A DNA stretch of 64,000 nucleotides. It comes from Cupriavidus sp. D39. Its GTDB lineage: Bacteria; Pseudomonadota; Gammaproteobacteria; Burkholderiales; Burkholderiaceae. The translations under genes and the position numbers were made by a program. The notes below the pieces were generated by a model that had not been told where the DNA came from, ran no database searches, and saw only the letters and a list, made by a program, of their open reading frames with translations. Below are positions 1 through 7,769 of this stretch, in pieces (positions within the stretch are counted from its first letter, which is position 1; each line of letters begins with the position of its first letter). The stretch covers positions 3,782,001 to 3,846,000 of the forward strand of contig NZ_JAPNLE010000009.1 of assembly GCF_026627925.1 (NCBI RefSeq). Direction: 5' to 3'.

Positions 1-110
1 TTGTGGTGCAGGGCAAGTACGTGACCTCGCCGTCCATCGCCGGCACGAAGGGCACGGCCATCCAGACCATGGATTACGTGGTCGGCCAGGTGCGCGACAA
101 GAAGATGTAA
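1..110 (+). CDS. dsbA: C-terminal end of thiol:disulfide interchange protein (DsbA type), partial
   Basis: Only the last 35 codons are in the window, in the frame that starts at base 3. They end with QTMDYVVGQVRDKKM and a TAA at 108-110. The visible VVQGKYVTSPSIAG stretch fits the part of periplasmic DsbA oxidoreductases that follows the cis-proline loop, and the last helix fits as well. DsbA introduces disulfide bonds into exported proteins. The CxxC active site lies upstream and cannot be seen, so the assignment rests on this short tail and on family resemblance. Confidence 0.6.
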   Translation, partial: VVQGKYVTSPSIAGTKGTAIQTMDYVVGQVRDKKM

Positions 111-279
111 TTCCCGGGCTGCGGCCGCCAGCCTTTCGGCTCGCCACGCGCGAGCCGGCTGACGGCCACCAGCGGTCGTCCGGCACCGCCGGCGCCGGCG
201 TGGCGTCGCGGCGTCCGGCGCGCGCCAGGGCGGGGTCGGTCGGCATGAACCATGTTGCGCTTACCCCTGGACCCTCCCG

Positions 280-1080
280 ATGCGAGCACAGAAAGTCTTC
301 CTTACCGGCGCGTCGAGCGGACTCGGCCAGGCCCTGGCGCGCGAGTACGCCTCGCAGGGCGCCATCCTCGGCCTGGTTGGCCGGCGTGAAGAGGTGCTGC
401 GTGAATTCGCCCGCACCCTGCCCAATCCCAATGCGGTCCGCGTTTATGCCGCGGATGTGCGCGATGCCGATGCCATGCAGCGCGCCGCCCAAGACTTCCT
501 CGATCATTTTGGTTGCCCCGATGTGGTGATCGCCAATGCCGGCGTATCGGTTGGCACCGTCGCCAGCGAGCGCGAGGATCTCGAAGCCTTCCGCATGGTG
601 ATGGACACCAACTGGTTCGGCGTGCTCACCACCTTCCAGCCCTTCATGCAGCCCATGCGCGAGCGGGAACCCGGCGCTGGCGGCTGGCGCGGCACGCTGG
701 TCGGCATCGCCAGCGTGGCCGGCGTGCGCGGCCTGCCGGGCGGGGGCGCCTACAGCGCCTCCAAGTCCGCCGTGATCAAGCTGCTCGAAAGCCTGCGCCT
801 GGAGCAGCGCCGCGAGCGCATCCGCGTGGTCACCATCGCGCCCGGCTACATCCGCACGCCGATGACCGAGCACAATCCCTATCGCATGCCCTTCCTGATG
901 GACGCCGACGTGTTCGCCCGCAAGGCGGTGCGTGCTATTGCCGCAGGGCGCCGCTTTGCCGTGGTGCCATGGCAGATGGGCCTGGTCGCGTCCATCCTGC
1001 ACCTGATGCCGCGCTGGCTCTACGACGCGATCTTCTCCCGCGCGCCGCGCAAGCCGCGCGCGCAGGACAAGCAGCCATGA
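280..1080 (+). CDS. SDR family NAD(P)-dependent oxidoreductase
   Basis: This is a 266-aa classical short-chain dehydrogenase. The Rossmann nucleotide-binding motif TGASSGLGQAL is near residues 9-19, the structural NAG motif appears as IANAGVSVG, the catalytic serine lies in GIASVAGVRG, and the YSASK catalytic tyrosine/lysine pair follows. The C-terminus ends in a basic tail rich in R, K and P. The natural substrate cannot be read from sequence. Its stop overlaps the ATG of the next gene by four bases (ATGA at 1077-1080), so the two are probably co-translated. Confidence 0.85.
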   Translation: MRAQKVFLTGASSGLGQALAREYASQGAILGLVGRREEVLREFARTLPNPNAVRVYAADVRDADAMQRAAQDFLDHFGCPDVVIANAGVSVGTVASEREDLEAFRMVMDTNWFGVLTTFQPFMQPMREREPGAGGWRGTLVGIASVAGVRGLPGGGAYSASKSAVIKLLESLRLEQRRERIRVVTIAPGYIRTPMTEHNPYRMPFLMDADVFARKAVRAIAAGRRFAVVPWQMGLVASILHLMPRWLYDAIFSRAPRKPRAQDKQP

Positions 1081-1913
1081 GCTGGCAGGACGCAGCCGGC
1101 GTCCTGCACCGCCCGGCCACGGGCGAGGTGCGCATTGCCTCGCTGGTGCCGTCCGTTACCGAACTGCTGTTTGCGCTGGGGCTGGGGCCGCTGATGGTGG
1201 CGCGCACCGGCTTTTGCATCCATCCCGAGCCTGCCGTGCGTGCCGTTGCCAAGGTGGGTGGCACCAAGGACGTCAAGCTCGAGCGCCTGCGGGCGCTGGC
1301 GCCCACGCATGTGGTGGTCAACATCGACGAGAACCGGCGCGAGACGGTGGATGCGATCCGCGCGTTTGTGCCGCATGTGATCGTCACCCACCCGTGCGCG
1401 CCCGAGGACAACCTGGCGCTCTATCGGCTGCTGGGCGGCATCTTCGGCCGCCTTGCCCAGGCTGAGCCGCTCTGCAAGGCGCTGGAAGTGGAGCTGGCGC
1501 AGGTGCGTTCCCGCCAGTGGCCTGCGCGCAAGGTGCTGTATGCGATCTGGCAGGATCCATGGATGACGGTGTCGCGCGATACCTATATCAGCCGGATGCT
1601 GGCGCTGGTGAACTGGCAGACGTGGCCTTCGGCTGACGCCATGCCGCAGGCCTGTGTCGACGGCGATTGCAGCCGGCCCAATACGCCGCAGACGCGGTAT
1701 CCGAGCTTCCGGTGGAGCGATGCGCTGGTGCGGGAGATTGACCTGGTTTTGCTGTCCAGCGAGCCTTATCGATTTACCGAGGCACATGTGGATGCGCTGG
1801 AGCGGCAGATTGGCAAGGAGGTTTTGCTGATTGATGGGGAGATGGTTTCTTGGTATGGGAGTCGGGCTGTGGAGGGGGTGGGGTATTTGGCGCGGTATGC
1901 GGAGGGAGTTTAG
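1077..1913 (+). CDS. Cobalamin-binding-like protein (BtuF/helical-backbone metal receptor fold)
   Basis: This 278-aa protein opens with IASLVPSVTELLFALGLG, the signature of periplasmic-binding-protein-like BtuF proteins, and continues with GGTKDVKLERLRALAPTHV. There is no clear signal peptide, so it may work in the cytosol, as many short BtuF-like proteins in proteobacteria appear to. The role in vitamin B12 or metal-chelate handling is inferred from the family. The ATG overlaps the stop of the upstream SDR gene. The last 100 or so codons shift to G/T-ending codons (GGG, TTG, TAT, ATT), very unlike the C-ending codons earlier in the gene. That drift is strongest next to the IS element and palindrome. 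Confidence 0.75.
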   Translation: MSWQDAAGVLHRPATGEVRIASLVPSVTELLFALGLGPLMVARTGFCIHPEPAVRAVAKVGGTKDVKLERLRALAPTHVVVNIDENRRETVDAIRAFVPHVIVTHPCAPEDNLALYRLLGGIFGRLAQAEPLCKALEVELAQVRSRQWPARKVLYAIWQDPWMTVSRDTYISRMLALVNWQTWPSADAMPQACVDGDCSRPNTPQTRYPSFRWSDALVREIDLVLLSSEPYRFTEAHVDALERQIGKEVLLIDGEMVSWYGSRAVEGVGYLARYAEGV

Positions 1914-1990
1914 GGGGTGGTTGCAGCGGCTTAACTGGGCCTGTACGGGATTTTGTGTGCAGGGCATAACATGTCGACAAGGAGCATGTA

Positions 1991-3247
1991 ATGCCACGCA
2001 AACCAAAGGCCATACCCAGGGACCTTCCGACCATCCCTAAGGAGCTGATCGATCAGTTCGTTAAAGGTCCGATGACTGCTGAGGCGGTGCAAGACGCCGC
2101 CATGGCGTTCAAGAAGGCCCTGATCGAGCGGGCGATGGGCGCGGAGCTGGGCCATCACCTGGGCTACCCGGCGGGTGCCGAGCGCCCCGAGGATGCAACC
2201 AACCAGCGCAATGGCTCCAGCGCCAAGACCGTGCTTACGGACACGGGACCCTTGCGGCTGGCGATCCCGCGCGACCGCGACGGCAGCTTCGCGCCCATCC
2301 TGATTCCCAAGCACGACCGGCGTTTTACTGGCTTTGACGACAAGATCATCGCCATGTATGCGCGCGGCATGACGGTACGCGAGATCCAGGCGTTCCTGGT
2401 CGAGCAGTATGGCACTGAGGTGTCGCCCGCGTTCATCAGCTCGGTAACGGATGCGGTCATGGAGGAAGTCACCGCCTGGCAGGCCCGTCCATTGGAGGTC
2501 ATGTACCCGGTCGTGTTCTTCGACGCGCTGCGGGTCAAGATGCGCGAGGATGGCGTCGTGCGCAGCAAGGCGGTCTATCTGGCGCTGGGCGTGCTGCCCG
2601 ATGGCACGCGTGACATCCTGGGCCTGTGGATCGAGACCACCGAAGGGGCAAAGTTCTGGATGAAGGTGTTCAACGACCTGAAGACGCGAGGCACCCAAGA
2701 CATCCTGATCGCGGTGACCGACGGCTTGAAGGGCATGGAGCAGGCCCTGAACGCGGTGTTCCCGAGCACGACACTGCAGACTTGTGTCGTGCATCTGATA
2801 CGCGGCAGCCTGGACTACGCGAGCTGGAAGGACCGCCGTGTGGTGGCGGCCGCGCTCAAGCCTGTCTACACGGCTGCCACGGTTGAGGCCGCCGAGGCGG
2901 CGCTGTTGGCCTTCGAGCAAAGCGACTGGGGCAAGCGCTACCCACCGATTGCAGCCTCCTGGCATCGCGCCTGGGACCGGGTGATTCCATTCTTTGCGTT
3001 CCCGCCGGCCATCCGCAAGATCATCTACACCACGAATGCCATCGAGAGCATCAACGCGCAACTGCGTAAGATTATCAAGACCCGCGGGCACTTCCCGAGC
3101 GATGAAGCGGCCACCAAACTGCTGTGGCTAGCCTTGCGCAACATCACCGGCAAGTGGGGCAGCGCCACGCACGACTGGAAAGCCGCCATGAACCAGTTCG
3201 CGATCCTCTACGAGGATCGCTTCACACTAACCCCATCGCTGAGATAG
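1991..3247 (+). CDS. IS256-family (Mutator-like) transposase
   Basis: This is a 418-aa DDE transposase with no frame disruption. The likely catalytic residues are D178 in PVVFFDALRVK, D244 in IAVTDGLKGM and E352 in YTTNAIESINAQLR. The conserved C265xxH268 pair (TCVVHLIRGS) before the insertion domain is typical of IS256/Mutator enzymes. The enzyme cuts and joins the element's terminal repeats in cis or trans. The start is the ATG at 1991, preceded by AAGGAGC at 1979-1985. The length is normal for the family (about 400 aa). Confidence 0.95.
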   Translation: MPRKPKAIPRDLPTIPKELIDQFVKGPMTAEAVQDAAMAFKKALIERAMGAELGHHLGYPAGAERPEDATNQRNGSSAKTVLTDTGPLRLAIPRDRDGSFAPILIPKHDRRFTGFDDKIIAMYARGMTVREIQAFLVEQYGTEVSPAFISSVTDAVMEEVTAWQARPLEVMYPVVFFDALRVKMREDGVVRSKAVYLALGVLPDGTRDILGLWIETTEGAKFWMKVFNDLKTRGTQDILIAVTDGLKGMEQALNAVFPSTTLQTCVVHLIRGSLDYASWKDRRVVAAALKPVYTAATVEAAEAALLAFEQSDWGKRYPPIAASWHRAWDRVIPFFAFPPAIRKIIYTTNAIESINAQLRKIIKTRGHFPSDEAATKLLWLALRNITGKWGSATHDWKAAMNQFAILYEDRFTLTPSLR

Positions 3248-3256
3248 GATCAAAGG

Positions 3257-3294
3257 CCTGCCTGCCGGGCAGCCTGCCCGGCAGGCAGGTTTTT
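3257..3294 (+). terminator. Intrinsic terminator of the IS256 transposase gene
   Basis: A perfect 15-bp stem (3257-3271 with 3275-3289, a run of CCTG/CCGG units) has a 3-nt loop and is followed by TTTTT at 3290-3294. It lies 9 bp after the transposase stop and just inside the right terminal repeat. It probably insulates the chromosome from transposase transcription. Confidence 0.8.
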
Positions 3295-3330
3295 AGCCTT
3301 GCACACAAAAATCCTGACACCCCCGCTTAA

Positions 3331-3364
3331 CTGCAACTGCAACTGCAACTGCAACTGCAACTGC
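3331..3364. repeat. CTGCAA hexamer array (left arm)
   Basis: Five perfect tandem CTGCAA units plus CTGC lie directly at the right flank of the IS256 element. They form the outer left arm of the large palindrome and pair with the TTGCAG array at 4025-4060. Confidence 0.95.
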
Positions 3365-3474
3365 TTAACGTCAAAGTCAAAGGCAGTTTCACCTCCCCTG
3401 CGGGGAGGCGACCTACTTTCTTGTCTCGCCAAGAAAGTAGGCAAAGAAGGCGACCCGGATGGGGCGAAAGACTC

Positions 3475-3578
3475 CTCGTCGGCAGACAAAAAGAGCGGCC
3501 GGAGGCCAAACTCGCATCGCCTTAAGGCGATACTCAAACATGGCCTCCTCTTTTCCGCTCTTTTTGCCTGCCGACGAG
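3475..3578. repeat. Hairpin A inside the palindrome
   Basis: The arms CTCGTCGGCAG (3475-3485) and CTGCCGACGAG (3568-3578) continue inward through CAAAAAGAGCGG/CCGCTCTTTTTG. The tip is the perfect 16-bp palindrome ATCGCCTTAAGGCGAT (3516-3531). The same core recurs in hairpin B with divergent outer arms, so A and B are inverted copies whose outer stems changed in a compensating way. Confidence 0.9.
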
Positions 3579-3710
3579 GCGCCCCATAACGGGAGATGAA
3601 AACCTACACGGCTCGCTTCGCATCGCGCATGGGTGATTGCCGCCTGGGGGCGGAAATCACGGCTACACCGAATGGTGATTTGACGACATCGCGCTCACGC
3701 TGGTTCGGCC

Positions 3711-3739
3711 GTGTTTCCCGCCAGTCAGGCGGGAAACAC
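3711..3739. repeat. Central perfect hairpin of the palindrome
   Basis: A 12-bp perfect stem GTGTTTCCCGCC/GGCGGGAAACAC has the 5-nt loop AGTCA. It lies close to the symmetry centre of the larger structure. Confidence 0.9.
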
Positions 3740-3791
3740 CCATGCGCGATGCGTAGCGAGCCGTCAAGGTTTACCTAGGCCGTATGGGGCG

Positions 3792-3897
3792 CCTCGGGAT
3801 TTCACGAAAAGAGCGGAAAAGAGGGACCCATGTTTGAGTATCGCCTTAAGGCGATGCGAGTTTGGGTCCCGGCCGCTCTTTTCGTGAAATCCCGAGG
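3792..3897. repeat. Hairpin B inside the palindrome, 25-bp perfect outer stem
   Basis: Bases 3792-3816 are exactly complementary to 3873-3897 (CCTCGGGATTTCACG..GAGCGG). Inside lie GGGACCC/GGGTCCC and the ATCGCCTTAAGGCGAT core at 3840-3855, shared with hairpin A. Confidence 0.93.
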
Positions 3898-4024
3898 GGT
3901 GTCGCCCCATCCGGCGCGCCTTTTTTCCTACTTTTTTGGCAAGACAAAAAAGTAGGTCGCCTCCCCGAAGGGAGGTGAAACTGCAGCTGCTTTTGACGTT
4001 AAGCCGTTGAATTTGAAGCTGAAT

Positions 4025-4060
4025 TTGCAGTTGCAGTTGCAGTTGCAGTTGCAGTTGCAG
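4025..4060. repeat. TTGCAG hexamer array (right arm)
   Basis: Six perfect tandem TTGCAG copies form the inverted counterpart of the CTGCAA array at 3331-3364. They close the palindrome just before the convergent gene that ends at 4101. Confidence 0.95.
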
Positions 4061-4100
4061 CTGTAGTTAAACCCCAACGCCCACCCCTAAACCCTAAACC

Positions 4101-5159
4101 TCACAATCCCATCCCCCCAATCTCCCGCCTGACTTCCCCCGCATGCCACAACACATGCAAGTGCGCCAGCGCCTCGCCCATCGCAAACGTCATCTGGTGA
4201 ATATCAAACTGCCGGTTGAAAATCACCCCAACAATGTCATGCGCATTGCAGGCCTTCTCCACGCAGGCCGCCCGCGTCTCGGCAAGCCGCTCCACATGGT
4301 GCTGGCGCAACTGCTCGATGCGGATATGCAGGTTCCGGAACGGCCGGCCGTGCGACGGCAGGATCAGCACGTCTTCCGGCAGCGGCTCGTACTTGCCCAG
4401 GGAATCCAGGTATAGCTTGAGCGGATTGGCTTCCGGCTCCATGTCGAACACGCTGACATTGGTGGAGATGCGCGGGAGCACCATGTCGCCGGAAATCAGC
4501 ACATCCAAGGCGGCGTTGTAGAGGGCGACGTGCTCGGGCGCGTGCCCGAAGCCAGTGATCACTCGCCAGCCCGACTTGGCCGGGTCGGTGCCGATATGCA
4601 CGATGTCGCCGTCCATCATGCGGCGGTACTGGGTAGGCAGGTCCGGCACCAGCGACGGGTAGTAGCTCTTGCGCGCGCGCAGCTTTTCAAGGCTGTCAGG
4701 GTCCGTCAGGCCGTGGCGGGCGAAGTGGCTGGCCGCGAAGTCGCCGCCGGCATTGGAGCCGACGCCGCTGCCGCCACCCATCACGCGGGCGTTCATGTAG
4801 TCGCCCAGGCTCATCCACAGGCGGGCGTCCCAGCGCTTGCACAGCCAGTGCGCCAGCCCGATGTGGTCGGGGTGGCAGTGGGTGGCCATCACGCGCAGCA
4901 CGGGCAGGCCATCGAGCTCGTTGGCGAACACGGTTTCCCAGTGCGCCTTGATGGTGTCGTTGGTGACGCCGCAATCAATGATGGTCCAGCCGTCGCGGCC
5001 TTCGAGGCGGTCGCGCACCAGCCACAGGTTGATATGGTCCAGCGCAAAGGGCAGCGGCATGCGCAGCCAGTAGACGCCGGGGGCCACTTGCTGCCGCGCG
5101 CCGCCTTCAGGCAGGGTTTCGCCAAACGGATATTGGAGTTGGTGTTCGAGTGCGTTCAT
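4101..5159 (-). CDS. MBL-fold metallo-hydrolase of the liu cluster
   Basis: This 352-aa metallo-beta-lactamase-fold protein has the metal-binding motif THCHPDHIGLAHW and later ligands in GFGHAPEH and LPSHGRPF. The start was set at the ATG at 5159 (MNALEHQLQYPFGE) rather than a codon 23 residues upstream, because the extra residues are basic and not family-like. It diverges from liuR, and the LiuR-like operator at 5294-5315 lies between them, so it is probably in the leucine/acyl-CoA regulon. A thioester or ester hydrolase role is plausible but the substrate is unknown. The last codons (4101-4160) are C-poor on the coding strand, mirroring the gene on the other side of the palindrome. Confidence 0.82.
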   Translation of the reverse strand: MNALEHQLQYPFGETLPEGGARQQVAPGVYWLRMPLPFALDHINLWLVRDRLEGRDGWTIIDCGVTNDTIKAHWETVFANELDGLPVLRVMATHCHPDHIGLAHWLCKRWDARLWMSLGDYMNARVMGGGSGVGSNAGGDFAASHFARHGLTDPDSLEKLRARKSYYPSLVPDLPTQYRRMMDGDIVHIGTDPAKSGWRVITGFGHAPEHVALYNAALDVLISGDMVLPRISTNVSVFDMEPEANPLKLYLDSLGKYEPLPEDVLILPSHGRPFRNLHIRIEQLRQHHVERLAETRAACVEKACNAHDIVGVIFNRQFDIHQMTFAMGEALAHLHVLWHAGEVRREIGGMGL

Positions 5160-5293
5160 GAAGAGTCTCTCGGGGTCTGAAGCCCTGTGCGCGCGGTGCC
5201 GGGCGCAGGCGGGCTTTCTCGTTGTCACGGTAGCCGTCGCAAGATGGCGGCTTGCACGTCACGGTTGCATGTCAAGGTTGCCATCGGCTTTGC

Positions 5294-5315
5294 TTGACGC
5301 TAACGTTAACGTCAA
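5294..5315. promoter_or_regulatory. Candidate LiuR operator upstream of liuR and the divergent hydrolase
   Basis: This is a 22-bp dyad with one mismatched pair: TTGACG and CGTCAA half-sites around TAACGTTA. It has the same architecture as the site at 5864-5887. MerR-family LiuR proteins are known to bind such palindromes before leucine catabolism genes. The assignment to this regulator comes from its location. Confidence 0.7.
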
Positions 5316-5392
5316 TTGGGGCGGGCTTTTTCAATATTAAGCGAAAACTTCATTCCATACCGAACGACCGTTCACTTTTTTACCGGGCCACC

Positions 5393-5830
5393 ATGCCAGA
5401 CTCGCCAGCCACGCCAACCTACACCATCACCGATCTCGCCCGCGAGTTCGACGTGACGCCGCGTGCGATCCGCTTCTACGAGGACCAAGGCTTGCTGTCG
5501 CCGGAGCGCGAAGGGCCGACCGGGCGCAAGCGCGTCTATAACGGGCGCGAGCGCACGCGCCTGAAGCTCACGGTGCGGGGCAAGCGCCTCGGGCTGACGC
5601 TCAACGAAATCCGCGAGATTCTCGACCTGTATGAGTCGCCGCGCGACACCGCGCCGCAACTGGAGCGCTTCCTGCACGCGCTGGCGCATCACCGCGGCAC
5701 GCTGGAGCGCCAGCTCGAGGACCTGCAGGCGCAGCTAGCCGAGATCGACCAGCACGAGCGGCAGTGCCGGGCGTTGCTGGCGACGCATGCGTGCGAAGCA
5801 TCACCGCCGGTGGCGGAAAAAAGCGCCTGA
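5393..5830 (+). CDS. liuR: LiuR-type MerR-family transcriptional regulator
   Basis: This 145-aa protein starts with the MerR winged-helix domain (YTITDLAREFDVTPRAIRFY, then EDQGLLSPEREG). It continues with a second helix region rich in R/K (RERTRLKLTVRGKRLGLTL) and ends with a long dimerisation coiled coil (about residues 95-130). LiuR regulates branched-chain amino acid and acyl-CoA catabolism in beta- and gammaproteobacteria. ATG 5393 was chosen because the MPDSPATPTYTIT start matches family length. Cysteines near the C-terminus (CRALLATHAC) are not arranged like a classic metal site. Two matching palindromes flank the gene, so autoregulation and control of downstream genes are likely. Confidence 0.9.
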   Translation: MPDSPATPTYTITDLAREFDVTPRAIRFYEDQGLLSPEREGPTGRKRVYNGRERTRLKLTVRGKRLGLTLNEIREILDLYESPRDTAPQLERFLHALAHHRGTLERQLEDLQAQLAEIDQHERQCRALLATHACEASPPVAEKSA

Positions 5831-5863
5831 TAAACCATTAATCCGGTTTCGGTATCGGATTTG

Positions 5864-5892
5864 ATTGACGTTTACGTAAACGTCAATAGAAT
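5864..5892 (+). promoter_or_regulatory. Perfect 24-bp LiuR-like palindrome overlapping a promoter
   Basis: Bases 5864-5887 form a perfect palindrome (ATTGACGTTTAC and its complement). It overlaps a sigma70-like promoter with -35 TTGACG (5865-5870) and -10 TAGAAT (5887-5892) at 16-bp spacing. Overlap with both boxes fits repression of the thioesterase and isovaleryl-CoA dehydrogenase genes until inducer is present. It shares its half-sites with 5294-5315. Confidence 0.8.
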
Positions 5893-5915
5893 AGTTTCTC
5901 AATCGAGGAAAGCCC

Positions 5916-6374
5916 ATGCCCCAAGCTGTCGATGCCACGCCTTTGTCCGCCGAGCGCGCGGATGCCATTGCCACCAGCTTCTCCCGCCAAGGCCTGATGA
6001 CCACCTTCGGCGCGGCGCTGACGCGGGTTACGCGCGGCGAGGTGGAGATCGCCATGCCATGGTCCGAGGGCGTGACCCAGCAGCACGGTTTCTTCCACGG
6101 CGGCGCCGTGGGCGCGCTGGCCGACAGCGCCTGCGGCTACGCCGCGCTGTCGATGGTGGGGGACGGGGAGGCCGGGCTGACCGCAGAATACAAGATCAAC
6201 CTGCTCTCACCCGCCCAGGGCGAGCGGCTGGTGGCGGTGGGCCGCGTGCTCAAGCCGGGCCGCACCCTGATCGTGGCGCAGGGCGACGTGTATAGCGAAA
6301 CCGACGGCGTGCGCAAGGCGGTGGCCACCATGCTGATGACCCTGTGCGTGGTGCGCACGCTGGGCCACGTCTGA
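5916..6374 (+). CDS. PaaI-family acyl-CoA thioesterase (hotdog fold)
   Basis: This 152-aa hotdog protein contains the PaaI motif [20 protein letters not shown], whose HGG..AL..D segment forms the active site and acyl-CoA pocket. A second strand block reads [18 protein letters not shown]. Enzymes of this family hydrolyse acyl-CoA thioesters. Here it is the first gene behind the promoter/operator at 5864-5892 and is followed by isovaleryl-CoA dehydrogenase, suggesting it clears CoA esters when the pathway stalls (inference). The length is normal. Confidence 0.85.
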   Translation: MPQAVDATPLSAERADAIATSFSRQGLMTTFGAALTRVTRGEVEIAMPWSEGVTQQHGFFHGGAVGALADSACGYAALSMVGDGEAGLTAEYKINLLSPAQGERLVAVGRVLKPGRTLIVAQGDVYSETDGVRKAVATMLMTLCVVRTLGHV

Positions 6375-6427
6375 GCGCCAACTACAAAACAAGAAGACAA
6401 GAAGACCGATTCCACCAGGAGACCGCC

Positions 6428-7609
6428 ATGACTGACCTGCCAGGCCTGAAGTTCGACTTGGGCGAAGACATCGAGATGCTGCGCGAATCCGTGCGCAACT
6501 GGGCGCAAGCCGAACTGGCCCCGCGCGCGGCAGAGATCGACCGCACCGACCAGTTCCCGATGGACGCCTGGAAGAAGATGGGCGACCTCGGCGTGCTCGG
6601 CATCACCGTGGCGGAGGAATACGGCGGCGCCAATATGGGCTACCTGGCCCACATGATCGCCATGGAAGAAATCAGCCGCGCTTCCGCATCGGTCGGCCTG
6701 TCCTACGGCGCGCATTCCAACCTGTGCGTCAACCAGATCCACCGCAACGGCACCGCTTCGCAGAAGGCGAAATACCTGCCCAAGCTGGTCTCCGGTGACT
6801 GGATCGGCGCGCTGGCCATGAGCGAGCCCAATGCCGGCTCCGACGTGGTGAGCATGAAGCTGCGCGCGGACTTCAAGGGCGACCACTACGTGCTCAACGG
6901 CACCAAGATGTGGATCACCAACGGCCCGGACTGCGACGTGCTGGTGGTCTACGCCAAGACCGAGCCGGACCTTGGCGCGCGCGGCATGACCGCCTTTATC
7001 GTCGAGAAGGGCATGAAGGGCTTCTCGGTGGCGCAAAAGCTGGACAAGCTCGGCATGCGCGGCTCGCACACGGGTGAGCTGGTGTTCCAGGACGTGGAAG
7101 TGCCGGTGGAGAACATCCTTGGCGGCGAGAACCTGGGCGCCAAGGTGCTGATGAGCGGGCTGGACTATGAGCGCGCGGTGCTCTCCGGCGGCCCGGTAGG
7201 CATCATGCAGGCGTGCATGGACGTGATCACGCCGTACATCCACGACCGCAAGCAGTTCGGCCAGAGCATCGGCGAGTTCCAGCTGATCCAGGGCAAGGTG
7301 GCCGACATGTACACCACGCTGCAGGCGGCACGCAGCTACCTGTACACGGTGGGCAAGAATCTGGACTCGCTCGGTACCGAACACGTGCGCCAGGTGCGCA
7401 AGGACTGCGCCGCAGTGATCCTGTACACCGCCGAGAAGGCAACCTGGATGGCCGGCGAATCCGTGCAGATCCTGGGCGGCAACGGCTATATCAACGAGTA
7501 CCCGGTGGGCCGCCTGTGGCGCGACGCCAAGCTGTACGAGATCGGCGCCGGCACCTCGGAAATCCGCCGCATGCTGATCGGGCGCGAGCTGTTCTCGCAA
7601 ACCATGTGA
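6428..7609 (+). CDS. liuA: Isovaleryl-CoA dehydrogenase
   Basis: This 393-aa FAD acyl-CoA dehydrogenase oxidises isovaleryl-CoA to 3-methylcrotonyl-CoA in leucine degradation. The catalytic glutamate falls at E248 in [12 protein letters not shown], the helix-G position used by isovaleryl-CoA dehydrogenases. The usual C-terminal glutamate of short-chain enzymes is replaced in [13 protein letters not shown], which supports this subgroup. FAD/substrate motifs [10 protein letters not shown] and WITNGPD are present. ATG 6428 follows a purine-rich AGGAGA (6417-6422), and longer in-frame starts lack family similarity. It probably forms an operon with the upstream thioesterase under LiuR control. Confidence 0.94.
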   Translation: MTDLPGLKFDLGEDIEMLRESVRNWAQAELAPRAAEIDRTDQFPMDAWKKMGDLGVLGITVAEEYGGANMGYLAHMIAMEEISRASASVGLSYGAHSNLCVNQIHRNGTASQKAKYLPKLVSGDWIGALAMSEPNAGSDVVSMKLRADFKGDHYVLNGTKMWITNGPDCDVLVVYAKTEPDLGARGMTAFIVEKGMKGFSVAQKLDKLGMRGSHTGELVFQDVEVPVENILGGENLGAKVLMSGLDYERAVLSGGPVGIMQACMDVITPYIHDRKQFGQSIGEFQLIQGKVADMYTTLQAARSYLYTVGKNLDSLGTEHVRQVRKDCAAVILYTAEKATWMAGESVQILGGNGYINEYPVGRLWRDAKLYEIGAGTSEIRRMLIGRELFSQTM

Positions 7610-7769
7610 CGCAGGCGCTGCACGCGGCCGGGCGCGGTGGCGCGAGGCGGCAGCGCCAGCCTAAGTGCCCTGCCGCCTGCGCCGAATTGACCGAAAGAGC
7701 ACTCGCCCTACCGCCGAACCAATTTACAATCTCCGGAACCACCTCTAGCTTTAGTCACCGGTCTGCGAC

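Larger units (their letters stand above)
1938..3324 (+). mobile_element. Complete IS256-family insertion sequence with terminal inverted repeats and 9-bp target duplication
   Basis: The left end (1938-1969) and the reverse complement of the right end (3293-3324) match at about 24 of 32 positions, sharing the core TTTTGTGTGCA. The 9-mer GCTTAACTG occurs immediately outside both ends (1929-1937 and 3325-3333). It is a target-site duplication of the 8-9 bp size expected for IS256. One full-length transposase gene fills the interior, followed by an intrinsic terminator. The element looks intact and possibly recent because the duplication is perfect. Confidence 0.93.
3331..4070. repeat. Roughly 740-bp nested (hierarchical) imperfect palindrome between convergent genes
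   Basis: The left and right halves are inverted copies of one another around about 3700. From outside in there are CTGCAA hexamers against TTGCAG hexamers, a GCTTAACGTCAAA/TTTGACGTTAAGC pair, GGGGAGG mini-hairpins, CTACTTTCTT hairpins (3413-3440 and 3927-3956), large hairpins A and B, and a GGCTCGC..GCGCATGGGTG arm near 3610-3634 paired with 3738-3762. Many of these arms are themselves hairpins. No credible protein is encoded: the short open frames do not look coding. The block separates two convergent genes, so it may act as a bidirectional transcription barrier. That role is inference. Confidence 0.85.

Noticed and set aside
3331..3364. CRISPR-like repeat
   Set aside because: Direct 6-bp units without spacers, paired with inverted units; no cas genes in the window.
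3299..3778. Short open frames inside the palindrome
   Set aside because: They cross hairpin arms, have no ribosome-binding sites and their residues simply reflect the repeats.
4084..4099. CCCTAAACCCTAAACC resembles plant telomere repeats
   Set aside because: Only two units, inside the C-rich 3' end next to the palindrome, and mirrored loosely by GTTTAGGGGG near 1909. A chance product of the local composition.
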